Assembly (NCBI GenBank): GCA_039619475.1
Contig: CM077116.1
Span: 147,205,088-147,269,087, forward strand
Source of the DNA: Icerya purchasi
Taxonomy: Eukaryota; Arthropoda; Insecta; Hemiptera; Monophlebidae
Direction: 5' to 3'
DNA length: 64,000 nt
Positions within the stretch are counted from its first letter, which is position 1; the number at the start of each line of letters is the position of its first letter. Shown here in pieces: positions 1-13,180 of the stretch. The notes beneath the pieces are model-generated. The model had not been told where the DNA came from. It searched no databases and saw nothing but the letters and a program-made list of their open reading frames with translations. Made by a program: the position numbers and the translations under genes.

Positions 1-424
1 AATTACTATAGAAGTTAGTGTCATAGGTACCGGAGTATGACGAAAAGTCCCTGCAATTCCTTCTACTTGCACATAATTGGCAGCGATTCCTTTAGTAATG
101 AAAAAGTCTAGGAAATCGGGACTATCTATTGGCTAATAAGTAGGCTTTCGTGATTAAACGAACTTGCACGAACATATATTGATAAGTTCAGCACCTTTTT
201 TTGGTGTAGTCGAACGTGGCCCCCATATGGTGTGTTTTACATTAAAATCATCTTGTTACGGGAATAGACTACTGTTAATTATTTACGTTATTTTAATTAT
301 ATCTATTAAATATGTGATGTTAAAAAGGCTGCTGGGCCCACGAGGAACCTTTTTAATCACTTATGTATTTTTTAAACAGTGGTCCATTCGAGATGAATAT
401 GTTTCATCTAATATATTTACATTC

Positions 425-466
<42 letters not shown>

Positions 467-969
467 TCATCCCATACCTTAACATCAGAATTCTACGTAC
501 CTGCTGACGGGTATACCATTTCTTATCATTATTGGCTACCAAGTGCCCGTAAGTTGTTCAAATTTAACGTGGCTCACGTTCCGGAGATTTTAAACATTTC
601 TACATACATTATTAACTTATATTTACGGCGAAATTTACTTACAAAATAACTGGATTGTGCCATCCTTAACCAGGTAGTTTCTCTTTCCATTGACCACAAT
701 CATGCCCTCCGGCGCATCGGCCATTTCTCTTATCTTCTCATTTTAACTTGAAAATTCATTAAATAACAAAATATAAGCCGATAACGTGTGATCGCTGATC
801 CGACACTCTATCAAAATCTAACCTTCTTATCGCTTTGTTCATCGGTGCGATAAAGTACCGGTGAGCATGATTTATCTCTATCGATCTTCTATTATTTTTT
901 ATTGTCGTAATATATTAAATTATTATTATTACGGAAAGTACAAATAAATATAACGGAAATATAATTTAA
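1..969. other. Gene-free AT-rich stretch
   Basis: No coding signal was recognised on either strand. A (TA)n microsatellite lies at about 432-464. The only open frames are short and have no motif. Confidence 0.5.
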
Positions 970-1372
970 TTTCCGTTACAACCTGCAAGTATAAAACGAG
1001 GACCGCTAGAGTTGGTCGAAGACATTAATAAATTGACTTTTTTCAAATTTACTATTGGGCGGACGCTATATGCTGTAGCTAGATTGAGGTCTGCTCCATT
1101 ATAGTTTATTGTTACAACTGTGGCTTGTAGGAAATTCAGTTGTATTTCTTCCTGTAAATAGTGTTAGATATTCTGTTTAATTATCACTGTTGTTCCTCCT
1201 CGTCCTCTGCCGCTTGGGTGATTAGTCCAATATGTAGTGTAGCCGTGAATTCTGATAAAACTTTTTGTTGTATAATGTGTTTCTGAGATTAATGCGACGT
1301 CAGCAACATTTGTATTAAGAAAAGCATCGAGTTTTGAGCTCTTTGATTCAAGCCATTGGCATTCCCCGGGTT
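970..1372 (-). pseudogene. Endonuclease-domain remnant of a Jockey/I-type non-LTR retrotransposon
   Basis: Reading the minus strand leftwards from about 1372 gives the start of an APE-type endonuclease. The motif NANGLNQR appears in one frame, then LDAFLNTNVADVALISETHY in another, followed by a glycine/arginine-rich SGRGRGGT turn, an in-frame stop near 1166, and then a GPRFILAG motif that resembles the conserved G-x-RFI-x-GGD-x-N region. The N (NANG), E (SETH) and late GGD-like segments fall in the order expected for the family. At least one frameshift (near 1350) and one stop are present, and similarity ends abruptly near 970, so this is a dead fragment. The SETHYT wording and length suggest the Jockey or I group, but the clade is uncertain. 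No ORF1 or reverse transcriptase part lies next to it. Confidence 0.75.
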
Positions 1373-3901
1373 AGCATTCGAAACGAGGAGTCAGTCATTT
1401 CACTTTTTTTCCTTGGCTCAAAGGTGTTCAGTTTCTAATTGAGTAACACGTATATTTAGCTGGTTAATACTAGTGTGGATACTGTGAAGTATAGCCCCGA
1501 CAGAGCAAGAGGAATAAACAAAATTATTAACAAATAAATAAAAGTTTGAGTTTGAAATACTTTCTCTCTTTACAGTAAGGTTAATGAATTGAATTATTAA
1601 AATTGGTTTATTAATTACCGTGTATATATCAGTCGAAGGCAATACGAAAGTCCAGTAATGTTTAATCTACTTAGTTGTCATGTCATGCTTAAAATGACGA
1701 TGTTATTTTATCGTTAGGGGTAATAAATGAAATTTATAATGTTTTGCGTCGCACTTAAATTAACAATGTCTTATTACACCCCCGGTAAATTTCAATAATC
1801 AAATTGAGTAAAATTGTTAAGAATTAATATTTGTACGCATAATGGCCTAGTATTTTTAGTTTTATTTTATGTTGTGAAGAATGACGTAGCACTCGATTCT
1901 TTTTTGATCTTCCCCCGATGAGGACAAAAGGACCGAGATATGTATTAATAATTGCGCCGTTTTCAAGCCGGCGGTAGTATTATGAACGTTTTTGTTTCGA
2001 TTAGATGTAATGTTTTTATATAACGGAAGTATTTTTGAGTGAAATCATTAAACGATATCGGCGAATCGTTGCATAAAATGTCGCCAACCGATATGATAAT
2101 TGTAAATTGCTACGCATATTGTAAAGACAAAATCGACACACTCAATTAAAACCGAGTCTTCTCTAATCCTTTTTTTGGCGGTTGGAAAATTTGTTCATCT
2201 GTTTGTCTGTGTGCCCTAATCTGAAGAACTACCGAATCGATTTTGTTTCGGTTTTCATTGGTGAATAGATTTGATTTCTGCGGACGGTTTTAGTGTGTAT
2301 GATTTAGCCGAACCATGTATGTTTTTGTTAGTGAAACGCGGAAAATAGGTAAAGTACATTCGACAAAGTAAATAAAAAATTAGATAATCATCGTCATAGT
2401 AAATATAAATCAAAACGTAAACATTTAAATAAAACGATTATTACGGTAAATACGAATATAAGTTAACACGTGTTATTTTAATTTCTAGCACAAATAAGAA
2501 CACCGTGTTCCGTCTCTTTTGTTTTTGCCTTGCTCAAATTATTAAATCTCTATAACAGGATCTAAATATGCAACCCGCGCTCCTGCCCTAGCTACCGTAC
2601 AGAGCGCAGAGATTTTAAACAAAAAATGAAACGTTTTCTATCAGTTTTTACAGAGAATTAAAGAATCTGAGAACAGAAGTTTTAATAGTTGTCCCCGGAA
2701 ATATTATTTATATTCAGATTTTAAATCCTCGCCTAACTGTTGTGGATCGCTGTAATAGATTAATTTAAAAAAATCCTCAACAGAGCGGTAGAGGTCGCAA
2801 GACGCAGAACATTACGGGCGGTAGTATGCGTGCGGGGAATCCTCTTGAATATGTAATATTTTGCGAAATTTCCGTTTTATAACGGATTATTCTATGTATA
2901 AAAAGCAGAGAACTAGGTGATAATTACTGATTTTATGTAATTTTAAAATGCGGCCTTTAGTTCTGCGAAAATTTTTGCCATGGGAATACACCGAGAATCT
3001 TCTTCAGTTGCACGTTAAAACTGCTTTTGTCAAAGGTTGATAAATAGAGGTTTCTTAGAGAGAAGAAGAATCTTTACGTTCATTAAAAACTCGCTCAAAA
3101 AGATCGACATTATTCACATTTAAAGGCAATTGATAAAGTGGATGGACCGTTTACGGGGAATAAGTGTATCACGAGGAAAATGGTCAAGAAGGAGTAAAAA
3201 AGCAGGTGATTGCACTGATAAAGGCGATGCGGTTGTCAGAAGTGAAACTCAGTTGACTTTAGTACATGTATTTCAGCAGAAAAAGTGAAATCGCAGCAAG
3301 CAGCTTTATAATATAGACATGATATTGAATTAAATTACACATATTCGCAAGTATTCATTACGCAATTGCATCATGAATAATTCTTTATAGTAACCCCATG
3401 CAGTCAGTAATGTTTTATGGGAATATTAAAGTTACAGAAAATTCAATAAAGAACCATGTGCAGCATGAGTTTTTCAATAGTTCCCACGGAAAATGTTTAC
3501 ATTCAAATCTTAATCCTGTTTGCCTGTTGTTGAGTGTTCTTAATTTTGTTTATTGGGAATATTCTGGAAAGAACTGAAAATGAATTGTGGGAAATATGTT
3601 TAGTGGAAAGACCAAGTTCATTATATAAAAAAAGAGAAAAAAATGAAAGATTTAAACGACGCGCGGCGATGGTCAAAGAGCTAGCGGGTAAGTAGGTAGG
3701 CCGTTTATAGAGCGAGCGAATGATGAAAAGGATAAATAAGGAATAAAAACAGATGATTATAAAAGCTATAGGATATCCAGAAACGTAATTTTGTTGACTT
3801 TAATGAATATTTTGGCAAAGGACGTACAATTTTAAAAAGTAGAGTAAAAGTAAATATTTAAAAGATGTTTTCACTGTAATGTACATCTCTCTCTCTCTCT
3901 T

Positions 3902-3956
<55 letters not shown>

Positions 3957-4194
3957 TATAGATATAGATATATGTATATTATAGGTGTAGATATATGTAT
4001 ATTATGGATATAGATATATGTATAATAAACATTTTTTTATTAATTTCTACATACAGATTTGAACAGGTTAGTATGCGGGAGAAGCCGTGGGTAACAGTGT
4101 TGGTGCGCACATAAGAATTTCTATGTACACGTATATAAAGAGATTAGAAAAAAATTCCACGCACGCGATTTCTGAATATTGTTATATATAATTT
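1373..4194. other. Gene-free stretch with simple repeats and a weak internal duplication
   Basis: No gene was recognised. A (CT)n/(TA)n compound microsatellite lies at about 3888-3950, followed by three imperfect copies of a 23-25-base unit built on 'tatgtatattata' (about 3947-4022). About 2620-3290 and 3400-3840 look like diverged copies of each other and are listed separately. Confidence 0.45.
2620..3840. repeat. Diverged direct duplication (about 2620-3290 and 3400-3840)
   Basis: Several blocks recur in the same order. Near 2680 and 3470 both copies contain a 'caatagtt/taatagtt ... cggaaa ... attcaaat/attcagat ... ctgttg' string. Near 3145-3280 and 3705-3820 both contain a 'ccgttta ... 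gaaaa ... gattg/gatta ... gttgacttta' string. The match is patchy with many indels. I judged it by eye, so it may be partly chance similarity in AT-rich sequence. Confidence 0.35.
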
Positions 4195-4373
4195 ATTTAT
4201 TTAAAGTCGCTCGGCATCCAGTGCCATTTGCGACGCTGAGAAGTTACATTTCAAAAGTAATAAACTAATAAATGAAAAGTACAAAAAGAGGAAATTAAAA
4301 TGAACAAAAGAAAGAGAAAAAAGAAAAAAAAAGGAAAAGAAAAGAGACGAACGCTGTTTTTCTTTGTTTTTTG
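4195..4373 (-). mobile_element. 3' end of an I-type retrotransposon, separated from its C-terminus at 5653-6010
   Basis: On the minus strand this reads GTCGCAAATGGCACTGGATG followed by a CCGAGCGACTTTAAATAAATAAAT tail in shorter pieces, a style of 3' terminus common in insect I-group elements (ending in TAAA repeats). It sits directly left of the poly(T) end of the 4374-5652 element. The C-terminal coding relic right of that element has the same orientation. The simplest reading is one older element split by a later insertion. This is inference from order, orientation and the similar flanks. Confidence 0.45.
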
Positions 4374-5652
4374 TTTTTTTTTTTTATTTTTTTGGGGTCG
4401 TTTACAAGGACATTGGCCCGAGAACAGAGGAAAAAAGACGACGAAACTTAGATCTTTATACGATCAGAGATAGCCGACAAAAAGGAATCAAGAGCCTGAA
4501 CAACAGAAGGAGAAGGAAGGGAGAGAATGAACGAAGCACTGTATGGAGTGGAAATATGTAAAAGGGAGCAGTAGAAAGCAGCTTGATCGGTTGCAAGAGA
4601 CGAACACCCGAACATTATGTGATCCGGATCACAAATAAATAGGACATCGGAGCGCTGCAATGGATAATGAGGAGACGGCACAAAAGAGTAACGGAAAAAC
4701 GAGGAAGGAAACAAACTGTGCCCAAAGTGCAGGCGGCAGATCGCAGAGATGTTGGAGCGACGCGTGGAAGGAAAGTCAAAAAACCAAGGGAAACGATGAA
4801 GGGAAGGCTGAATAGGCAAAAAAAAGGAATCCGGGTTGGAGAAAGAGGAGACGTAAGAGTCAAATCATAGATTGGAATGAGCAGCAGAAGACAGAAGGGT
4901 AATATTGGAAGAAGAGAAAACAGGAAGAAACCTATCGGAAGAGGGAAGGTAACCGAGCGAATGCATCTAACTTATTACCCTCAATTCCGGCATAATATCC
5001 AATAGAAGTCCGTTTGGATTAAGTGTGAAAGGAAAAGGATCATGAATCAAGGAGCGAATAAGAAGAATAACGTAATCGGCTGAGTGAGGAGGGAGAGGAG
5101 ATGCGATAGTTTGCAGCACGCTTTGAGCATCCGACAGGATAAGGATATTGCGAGAGACAGGAGGGGACCTGATAAAAAGAAGTGCATGCAGAATAGCGGA
5201 GGACTCCGCATAGAAGATAGAGCAAAAGAAGGGAAGTTTAAAGGACTCGACATAATTTAGAGAAGGACAGAAAAAAGCTGCACCAACATCATTGGGTCCT
5301 TTGGAGCCATCGGTAAAAATCAAAAAATGATTGGGGAAAGAAGAGTTTAGATTCTGTAAAAATTCTGATCTAACAACATCGTGAATGACAGGTTTAGGAG
5401 GAATCGGGGAATAAGAGCAATTAATAGGATGAAGAAAAGAGGAAAAATTGAAGGAGAAATATGGGAGTTTATCATGAATGTAGATATATGGAGAAAATTG
5501 AACAAGGCGGGCAGCGATAAGTGATAGAATAGGAGTTTTGTTGACAGAAAAACGCCCCAACTACGGAGGATGGATGAATAAGAAGAAATCAGAGGAGAGA
5601 AGGAAATCGGCAACCGTTTGATGAGGAAACGATAACCCAGGAAGGAACGTCG
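4374..5652 (-). mobile_element. 5'-truncated copy of the three-ORF element family (C-terminal part of ORF2)
   Basis: This is the same family as the element at 52210-58752. Minus-strand translation gives the RNase H region in one frame (about 5560-4967; motifs IFTDGSKGP, FYAESSAILHAL and LILSDAQSVLQ, so three of the four catalytic acids are visible). The end of the protein follows in another frame (about 4819-4448), including CDPDHIMFGCSS and ending FILSLPSPSVVQALDSFL...IKI. The frame change and several substitutions make it non-functional. The poly(A) tail appears on the plus strand as the T-rich run at about 4374-4396, preceded on the element strand by the shared 3'-terminal GGGCCAATGTCCTTG motif. 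The left flank (...CGAACGCTG) and right flank (...GAAGCGCTG) are similar and may be a decayed target-site duplication. Confidence 0.8.
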
Positions 5653-6010
5653 AAGAAGCGCTGCTCTACATCAAAACTATATAAAAGGGCGAAAAGTCTG
5701 GTAAGCTTTAAAAATTTTAAGAAATGTTCCTACACGCTGTTTCATTGTCCGCCAAAATTTCGGCCAAACCAGCATCTTCGTTGAAACACGCGGCTTCCTC
5801 TCGTCGAAATTTGCGACACGAGGTGAGAAGATGCTCCACCGTAACCGGCACTCCACAAATTTCACGTAAAGGTTTAGGTTGTTTTTGAAACAGGAGGCTA
5901 TATGTGTAAAGGCAGAGTGCCCTATGCGCAGGCTAGCTAATATTGTTTCCTCATGTTGGTCCTGCCTGTATGAAGTACTCCATCGCCGAAGCTTGACTTT
6001 GTACAGTTTC
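5653..6010 (-). pseudogene. C-terminal fragment of a second I/Jockey-type ORF2
   Basis: Minus-strand translation shows the post-RNase H signature of I-group elements. From about 5975 to 5900 one frame reads HEETILASLRIGHSAFTH. Near 5865 a different frame gives EICGVPVTVEHLLTSCRKF, the usual Cys-x2-Cys...His...Cys end of these proteins (the first Cys pair is incomplete). It then runs about 25 more residues to a stop near 5700. At least one frameshift separates the two blocks. Upstream (6010-6240) the sequence fades into unrecognisable DNA, though an APPW-like string suggests more decayed ORF2. It lies immediately 5' of the inserted 4374-5652 element and is probably the other half of 4195-4373. 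Confidence 0.75.
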
Positions 6011-6420
6011 TTTGTGTGACAGTTTTGCTCCCATTCGTGTTGTCAGACGGGGACTGTACATGTTTTTTTAGTTGGGACTTCAGATTTTGGCTGTTTTTCC
6101 TAATCTGGCTTCTAAATTTTTATAACTGTTGCATACTGGCGTTCCACGGAGGAGCTTCAACCGCACGTAGATGGACCGTCGTCGTCCATTAAAGACTGTT
6201 AAGAGTGTTTCGACACTCCATCCCTAGGACCTTTGAATATTTTGGATTTTTTTCGTATAACTGTATATACTTGGGGGAAAATGTCTTCTGATGCGAGGGG
6301 TTATTTAAGACCCGATTAAAGTATTATTGTTATAAAGTATATTCGCGCTGGGAATAATTTATATATTTTTTTCTTTCACAATTTGTTTGGGGGAAGGAGA
6401 AATTAAGAATAAGAAGGAGA

Positions 6421-6451
<31 letters not shown>

Positions 6452-7746
6452 ACAAAAAACGAAAAATAAGTACAACAGAAATTTTCTGCGAGAAACATGT
6501 AGGAAAATACATCACATATGCTTTCGTATAGCGGCATATTTGCATTTTAGCCGTTGTTAGGTATAATGTGTTAACTGATAAACCGTGTCCCCTGTGACTT
6601 ATTAACTGACCGTTATTAGCGGATAGGTTGGATAGATAAATAAAGGCTTAATCACTAAGAAGTCTGCAACAAATTATAATTATTATAAAAAAAAAACGAA
6701 AGAAAAGATATTTCGTCGGAAAAGAAAAAGAATCTTTAAAATCCTATCCAAGTAATCCACTGAATGTTGCAAATGAGAGGTGAAAAGGCAATATTTCGTA
6801 TGTTCGGAAAGAGTTGCGCTTGTTGTTTTGTTGTCTTTAGTTTGTACGCAGTTGGGTTTTTTTATTTGTTTAAAATAATTTAATTTAATTTGTTTTTCGT
6901 TTTTTTTTTTTTTTGCAAACCCACTTTGTCGGATTCTGCTTAAAGAGTTAGTTTTTTTCAGTAGATTTCTTGAAAATAATTATTTTTTTTTGCTATGTTA
7001 ATTCGTTTTTTTTTTGAATTTTTTTTTTTTGAATTTTTCATGTGGAATTTCTTCAACATTTTGCCGTAATTATGCTTGCGAGAGTTGAAATTTTAGGAAG
7101 CAGCGCATTTAAAATTTAATTTAAGCATTGTTGAGCATTAAATGTGCGCCTAGAGCGACGAGAAGAAATTTAATTTCTACGAAAACTAGTATTCTTTTTA
7201 CTTCTTACTCAAAATGTTGCAAAATCGTTGAAAGTTAAACGCCATTTGCAGTTATCAGACTCACCACGAGACATATTTTGACTGCCTTTTTCTTTTCTTT
7301 TCTGTGTGTGTGTAAAATACTATAAATACGTATAGAAGAAGAAAGAAAGATTTATTTGCATAAACAATAACATTGCACTCACGACATAGTTGTTAATATG
7401 TGTACCGACGCGAGTACATAACTAAATTAATGAATATACATATAAATAAGACATGATATGCGACGTTCAACTTAGGAAAAGAACCAAAAACTTACTACAG
7501 TTTTAGCAAATAAATGTGTAGAATCGAGCGAACCGATGAGAAGTCAGTGCCTGCTGACCATGCGATGAATAATCGGTATATCTCGTGACCGAATTAGAGA
7601 AAGGAACGATTTAATTTGTTGTATCGATGAGACTTTTTTAGTTCTTTTGTTCACCTAAAAGAAACAAGAATTCAACCAGCGTGGTGATCCACGTTGAAGG
7701 TGATAAAAGTGCGAGCGCTGATTCTGATGCAGACGAATTAGTAATC
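6011..7746. other. Gene-free stretch with homopolymer runs
   Basis: No coding motif was recognised apart from possible decayed ORF2 up to 6240. It contains a 29-base poly(A) run at about 6421-6449, T-rich runs at 6900-7030, and a short (TG)n near 7304. Nothing else was supported. Confidence 0.5.
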
Positions 7747-7754
7747 GACTACAC

Positions 7755-8178
7755 CAAGGGCTCGTCACCGGTGGGGGTGGGGGTGGGGGTAACCAATATG
7801 AGAACTGAGATAGTTATTATAAATGCATAAAAATCTGAAAAAAATCAAAAATTTAAAATAAATATTGATAATTTTTTAGGGTATTCTTACCTTTAAAAGA
7901 AAAAAGAAAAAAGAAAAAATATGCTCCATATTTTTAGGTACCTCATTAATATTTTATGCAACATTTTTGATTACGAGTATAATCAATAATGCATGTAATT
8001 TTTATTAATGTTCATATACGAGGTAATTCATTTATGTAAATTATTAATATATAAATCAAAATGATGGAAATTATTAATAGTATGAATATTAGTGAAAAAT
8101 ATATTGTTATTTATAAAATAAATATGCGAAGAAAATTTCCAAAACCACCCCCTTTCCAAAATTCTGGGCACGGGCCTG
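7755..8178. mobile_element. Miniature hAT-type DNA element, 424 bp
   Basis: The left end reads CAAGGGCTCGTCACCGG and the right end, on the opposite strand, reads CAGGCCCGTGCCCAG. These are imperfect terminal inverted repeats starting with the CA-G-G-x style usual for hAT transposons. The flanks are GACTACAC (7747-7754) and GACTGCAC (8179-8186), an 8-bp target-site duplication with one mismatch. Eight-base duplications are the hAT hallmark. The left end contains a run of three GGGGGT units. No transposase motif was found inside, so it would depend on a helper. The inverted repeats are not perfect and were matched by eye. Confidence 0.62.
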
Positions 8179-8186
8179 GACTGCAC

Positions 8187-8445
8187 ATGTACCGGGAAAA
8201 ACGAAAAACTGAATACAATCAGCATCGTCCTCTATTTTAATTGGCTTTTGCCGGGAATTACAAAATGAATTCCGCTGCTGATTATTACACATGCTATTCA
8301 ACGTGCGGAGTACAATGTTTCCAGCAGCCGAATTGGAGGAGCCCATTTACAGAGATACATGTGTATACATCATTTCCGAATATTATCGGGATTCCGTCAG
8401 ATTTGAACAAACCGCGTCTGACTGCAACGATCTGATCGAAATAAG

Positions 8446-8483
<38 letters not shown>

Positions 8484-10967
8484 TCATCACTGTTCAATTT
8501 GATTTTCTCTACGGCGATATATTTAATTCTCTCTTAATTAGACAGTAGATGGCATCAAATACACAATTTCACATAAAAACATGATAATAATTTCTAATTC
8601 TGAATTAGCCTGAAAACTTTTATTATTCTTTAAAAATTCCAGGAGCCGACGGTATTTGTTCCTTCAATAGTCACTCTTTTATGTTGAAATTCTGTGGTAG
8701 TAACATGCGAACATATTTATATAATGACTATTGTGCAATATCCGGTGGAATTATTACTAGAAAAGTCAAGTTTTTTAAACAACGCTTGCGGTTTTAAATA
8801 CAGTTTTAAGCGTTATATTTTCAATTTAAGTATTTCTTTTGTCCTATCTACATTAATAAATATTAAAATCAGAGACACTTTGAAAGTATAAAAATAAAAC
8901 TTCATAAAGGTGATGAAAAGAATAAGGAAATCTTGGCGAGGATTAAAAAGTGTAGAAACAGTTTCACCGAGAGATTTGGAAATGGAACAACTGAAATTGC
9001 GAAAAAAATATTTGTCTAATTTTTAGATTGAAGAAAAAATTAATGAAAAATATAAAATAAAAAATCTCCAAAAATAATTTTATTAATTTTACATTTTGCA
9101 AATTTTGAAAAATTCTTAAATGCAAATTTCAATCACATCAACGAGTTGTGCTTTAAACTTTATTTTTACACAGATGATGCCGGTGTGACCTGATATCGAG
9201 AGTCTTTTAAACAAAACATAGAATTAGTTACATTAGTAAAGGTAATATGTATGTTAGGATATTATGAACGCTTAAAAATGTTTTGTGATAAAAAATCAAA
9301 ACCGTATAAAATTAGAAATAAAATGGAAACAAAAACTCTATGAGTATTCGTGATAATAAATGTTGAAGAACCGGAACGTTCCGATGATGAGTTCATTATG
9401 AAACTTAAACTGCTATACACGGAAAAAACGAATACGATTGATTTATTGGGAAAATTAGAAAACCTTTTTTACGATACATATACATTAATGTCAATAGTCT
9501 ACACAATCGGTTACTACTTCGCTTGACATTTATTGTTCACACAACGTGCTTGCTAGTTGAATGAAAAGAGAACTCTGCTCTCTCGAGAACGTAAATTGAT
9601 CCCTCTCCGAAACAAAGACCTGAATTTATGCCCAAAAGTGAAAGAGTAAAGAGAAGAAAATAAGTCGTATAACCAAATATTTGAACAATGATTCATGTTA
9701 CCTTTAGTATAAAAACAGAAGAGTGTCTAAACATTTTTATGAAATGACGGGAAATCGTTATGTAAAAAATCGTAATTAAAACCGTTTTCTTTTTGTCTCT
9801 ACTGCCTTGGAATCAAGGGGTGTCCCCTTAGCGAGCTACAAATGATTATGTATATTTTGTTTTGTATTGGAAAAAGTTACGTATGAATTAAATGGATGCG
9901 GGGAAGAATTTCTAAACAAGTTAAAATAATTGGGCTACCTCCTTGAGATTCTTCTCGTGAAAATTATTAGAATACACGTTAATGTTGTAATTTTAATGTA
10001 GCAGTAATAGATTTTATTTAGTACGAATATAAGTTGTGTCAACTTATTTAAATGGTGTATCAAGTTGATCTGATGAATTGACAATTTTGTTCATTTTTTT
10101 TTTTTGCTTTCGGAAATGGGAAGTGATATACGAGTATCCCCGTATTTATAAATAACATAGCGGATGAGATGCGATGGAATATTTAAAATTTTATACATAC
10201 GATTTAGGAATTAGCACGGGAAATAAGAAGTGACAATAAAAATTTGAAAACGGCAGATTAAGCGGATAATGAAAAAGATTCCTCGAGTGACTATCCTATT
10301 TTAAATAGTAATCGTATTACATTATCGCGTGTTTTATGAACCATATGTCCTATGAAATTTTTGCAGTTGGTCACAACGTTCGAAATCAAATAAAAAAAAA
10401 AAAAAAGAAGAAATTGGACAATAATCAATTCCCAACATTTTTTTTTATCTGAACCGTCTCTACCTCTTCATACCGGACGATTTTACGATTTCATTCTTTT
10501 TCATCCCATTCGTACCTCATCCGAACTTTGTTCTCTGTCAAGCGATCAGAGGTAAGTGTGCTTATGACGAATTTTCGGCTAATAAAGTATACAAATTCTT
10601 TTCGAACGATTCGGTTTTGATTCGATGACTAATCACTTACTAAGTTTATCATTTGGTAAGTAATCGGAAATGTATTTACCATTAAAGTTAGAGATATAGC
10701 GAATATATTTTTCACAGCTGTATTAACTTTGCTAACGTTCATCTATTTTCATTTCTGTGCCGGGGGTAGTAATACTGAATTCTCCATATACGTATTACGG
10801 TTAATTTTGTGCTTTTGCAATCGCGCACATTTCGCGTGACTGGACTCCGTATAAATCTCAATTAATAATTAAAATGTTATTATCAGTGAACTGTTCAGAA
10901 AAGTTCTTACGATGTTGCTGTAAAAGAACTTTAGGAGAATACACGCAAGGTGAATTTTTTCATTTAC

Positions 10968-10998
<31 letters not shown>

Positions 10999-13180
10999 CT
11001 TTACTCGGATGGTAGAATATACCATGTTTGCTTACGCGTTCTTTTTTTTTTATTTTTTATTTATTTATTTATTTTTTTTTTTTTTTGGATTTTACTGCTT
11101 AGAGAAACGATATTGCAAACGGTTCTAAATAATTACACAAAAAAAGGATTGAAGAAGGTTGAGTCTGTTCTGATTTTGCAGGAAGCCTTAGAAGTTGCAT
11201 GATTTTCCATCGAAGAAGTTGAACAAATTAAAAATTGTCTAAGAATTCGACCTCCTTCGAGTACAAATTATCAACGGTGCCGCGGAAGGACTTTTCCTTC
11301 AACATTTCCCCCTGACTTTCCCTCTACGCAGCGTTCCATAATCTCGCTGCGATATACCGCTTGCGCTTTGGGCACAGTCTGTCATCGCTTTTTCGTTTCT
11401 CTCTCGTGCTATCTCCGTATTTTGCACATCCCTCAAACAACTAATTCGTAAGATAATGTTCGAATGTTCGTTGATTTGTTATTATTCCTCCTTTTGTATC
11501 TTGCTACAAGGCTTCGTTTATTCGCTTTTTTTCTTCTGTCGTCTATGATCTACTTCTATCTTTTACCATATAATACCTAATAATGTCCATGTTAACGCCC
11601 CCCCCCCCCCCCCAACATACACACACTGAAATATATTGTCTTTGATATTTTTCAGAGCAGCAGGGGACATAAACTGTATCGGACCAATGGAAATAAATCT
11701 ACTTATATAAGAAACCGCGAAAAACAACGGCTCTATTTTCTCTTCAGCTTATTTTTTTTTTTCTATGCATTGAGACCAAAAATATTCTGAGGGGTAAATC
11801 GTAACTTTCATACACTACTTGCTGGCATTCTTTTGAACTTAGTAAGATTGCTGCGGAATTCCTACATGTTATAGACTAAACTTCCACACAGCGGTTTCCC
11901 CCCACAAAATATCCCCGTATTTACATGACACCGATATTAATGCGCTCAAATTTATTCTCAGAATATACCATCGAATACCTCTTTACTTCATATAAAATGA
12001 AAGAGAAATCCGTTCTTTCCATCTCTCATACCATGTGGCAGCAAAAATACGTATCTATTTAAACATTGAACAGCAATTATTACACTGTATCCGAAACATA
12101 TATGTATTTTGTTCAATTTGCGATGCGATATGATTGCGCTGCCCTTTTTTTTCAATATAATTTTAGCAAATAAGTAGTCCCTACAGCGGGGTTTTCAGCG
12201 TATTTAGTCATTAATGCCTATTATGTATATAGCAGTGTTGGTTTGAATCTTGTAAGTATGAAATTTCGTAATATTCGAAGTATGTTGCGTAATTTAGGCA
12301 TATTACAAAATTTCGCAAATAGCCGGCATGTAACAGTTTTAGCCGTGATGAATAGAAAAATGTTCGTCTCTCATCGACCTTCATTAAAGCAATTACACTG
12401 AATAAAATAGGTGATCAAATTTTAATGGCTATTCGAAATCCACTAATAGCAAACGACTTAAACAAGAAATAGTTAACTAATTATAAATAAAGCGAAATAG
12501 CATAAAGAGCTCTTCAAAAGTAAAAATATCGGTCAGTGGTATTGTATAAGTTCCGCCGATACAATTAACGTAAATAACACTGAAAAATACTCGTATGTAT
12601 GGGCATAGTTGCGAAAAGAATCAGTAAAAATGCGTAATTATCGCAATTGAAGGAGTTATAACGCTGAAGAACAATGGGAATGCGGTTCGATGTGAATACA
12701 AAGAGCTAAAAGTAGGATCACAGCACGCTGCCATTTCTTAATGGGACCTTCCTAATCACGGATATACTTAAAACATGTATATTCGCAGTCAGGTAAGGAT
12801 AGCCAGTTCACCAGAGGAACCATCACGCGCGCAGGAGAGAAATCATCAGGCCAGTCGAAATTTTTAATCGCAATAAGTGCATTTCCCTATAATGGTGACA
12901 GCCATGGATATAGAGCAGTGTAGTGACTATATTTATACTATGACAGTCGAGGAAACACAAACCAAATAAAAATTCCATACGAAACCAGGACATTTAAAAA
13001 ATAATAATAAAAAAAGGGGATGATAATTCGAGTCGTTGCGCTTTTCTGTTAAACGTTATTTTTAATGACAACAACAAAAAAAAAAAAAAAAAAGAAAGAA
13101 AAAAAGAAAAAAAAAAGAAAAAAAAAAGAAGGTAGTCTATTATTTATAAAATCAACAGGGCCGGTGGGAATTTGGCGAGA
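8187..13180. other. Gene-free stretch, microsatellites and homopolymers
   Basis: No gene or mobile-element coding motif was recognised. Notable simple repeats are (TA)n at about 8448-8480, poly(T) at 10970-10999 and 11042-11093, a C-run at about 11597-11614, and an A-rich (A)nG tract at 13074-13130. Short open frames across it have no motif and probably arise by chance. Confidence 0.5.

Noticed and set aside
10874..11128. Phe-rich membrane protein
   Set aside because: Produced by poly(T) runs.
11597..11614. C-run as a telomere or origin signal
   Set aside because: A single short homopolymer with no repeat unit or context.
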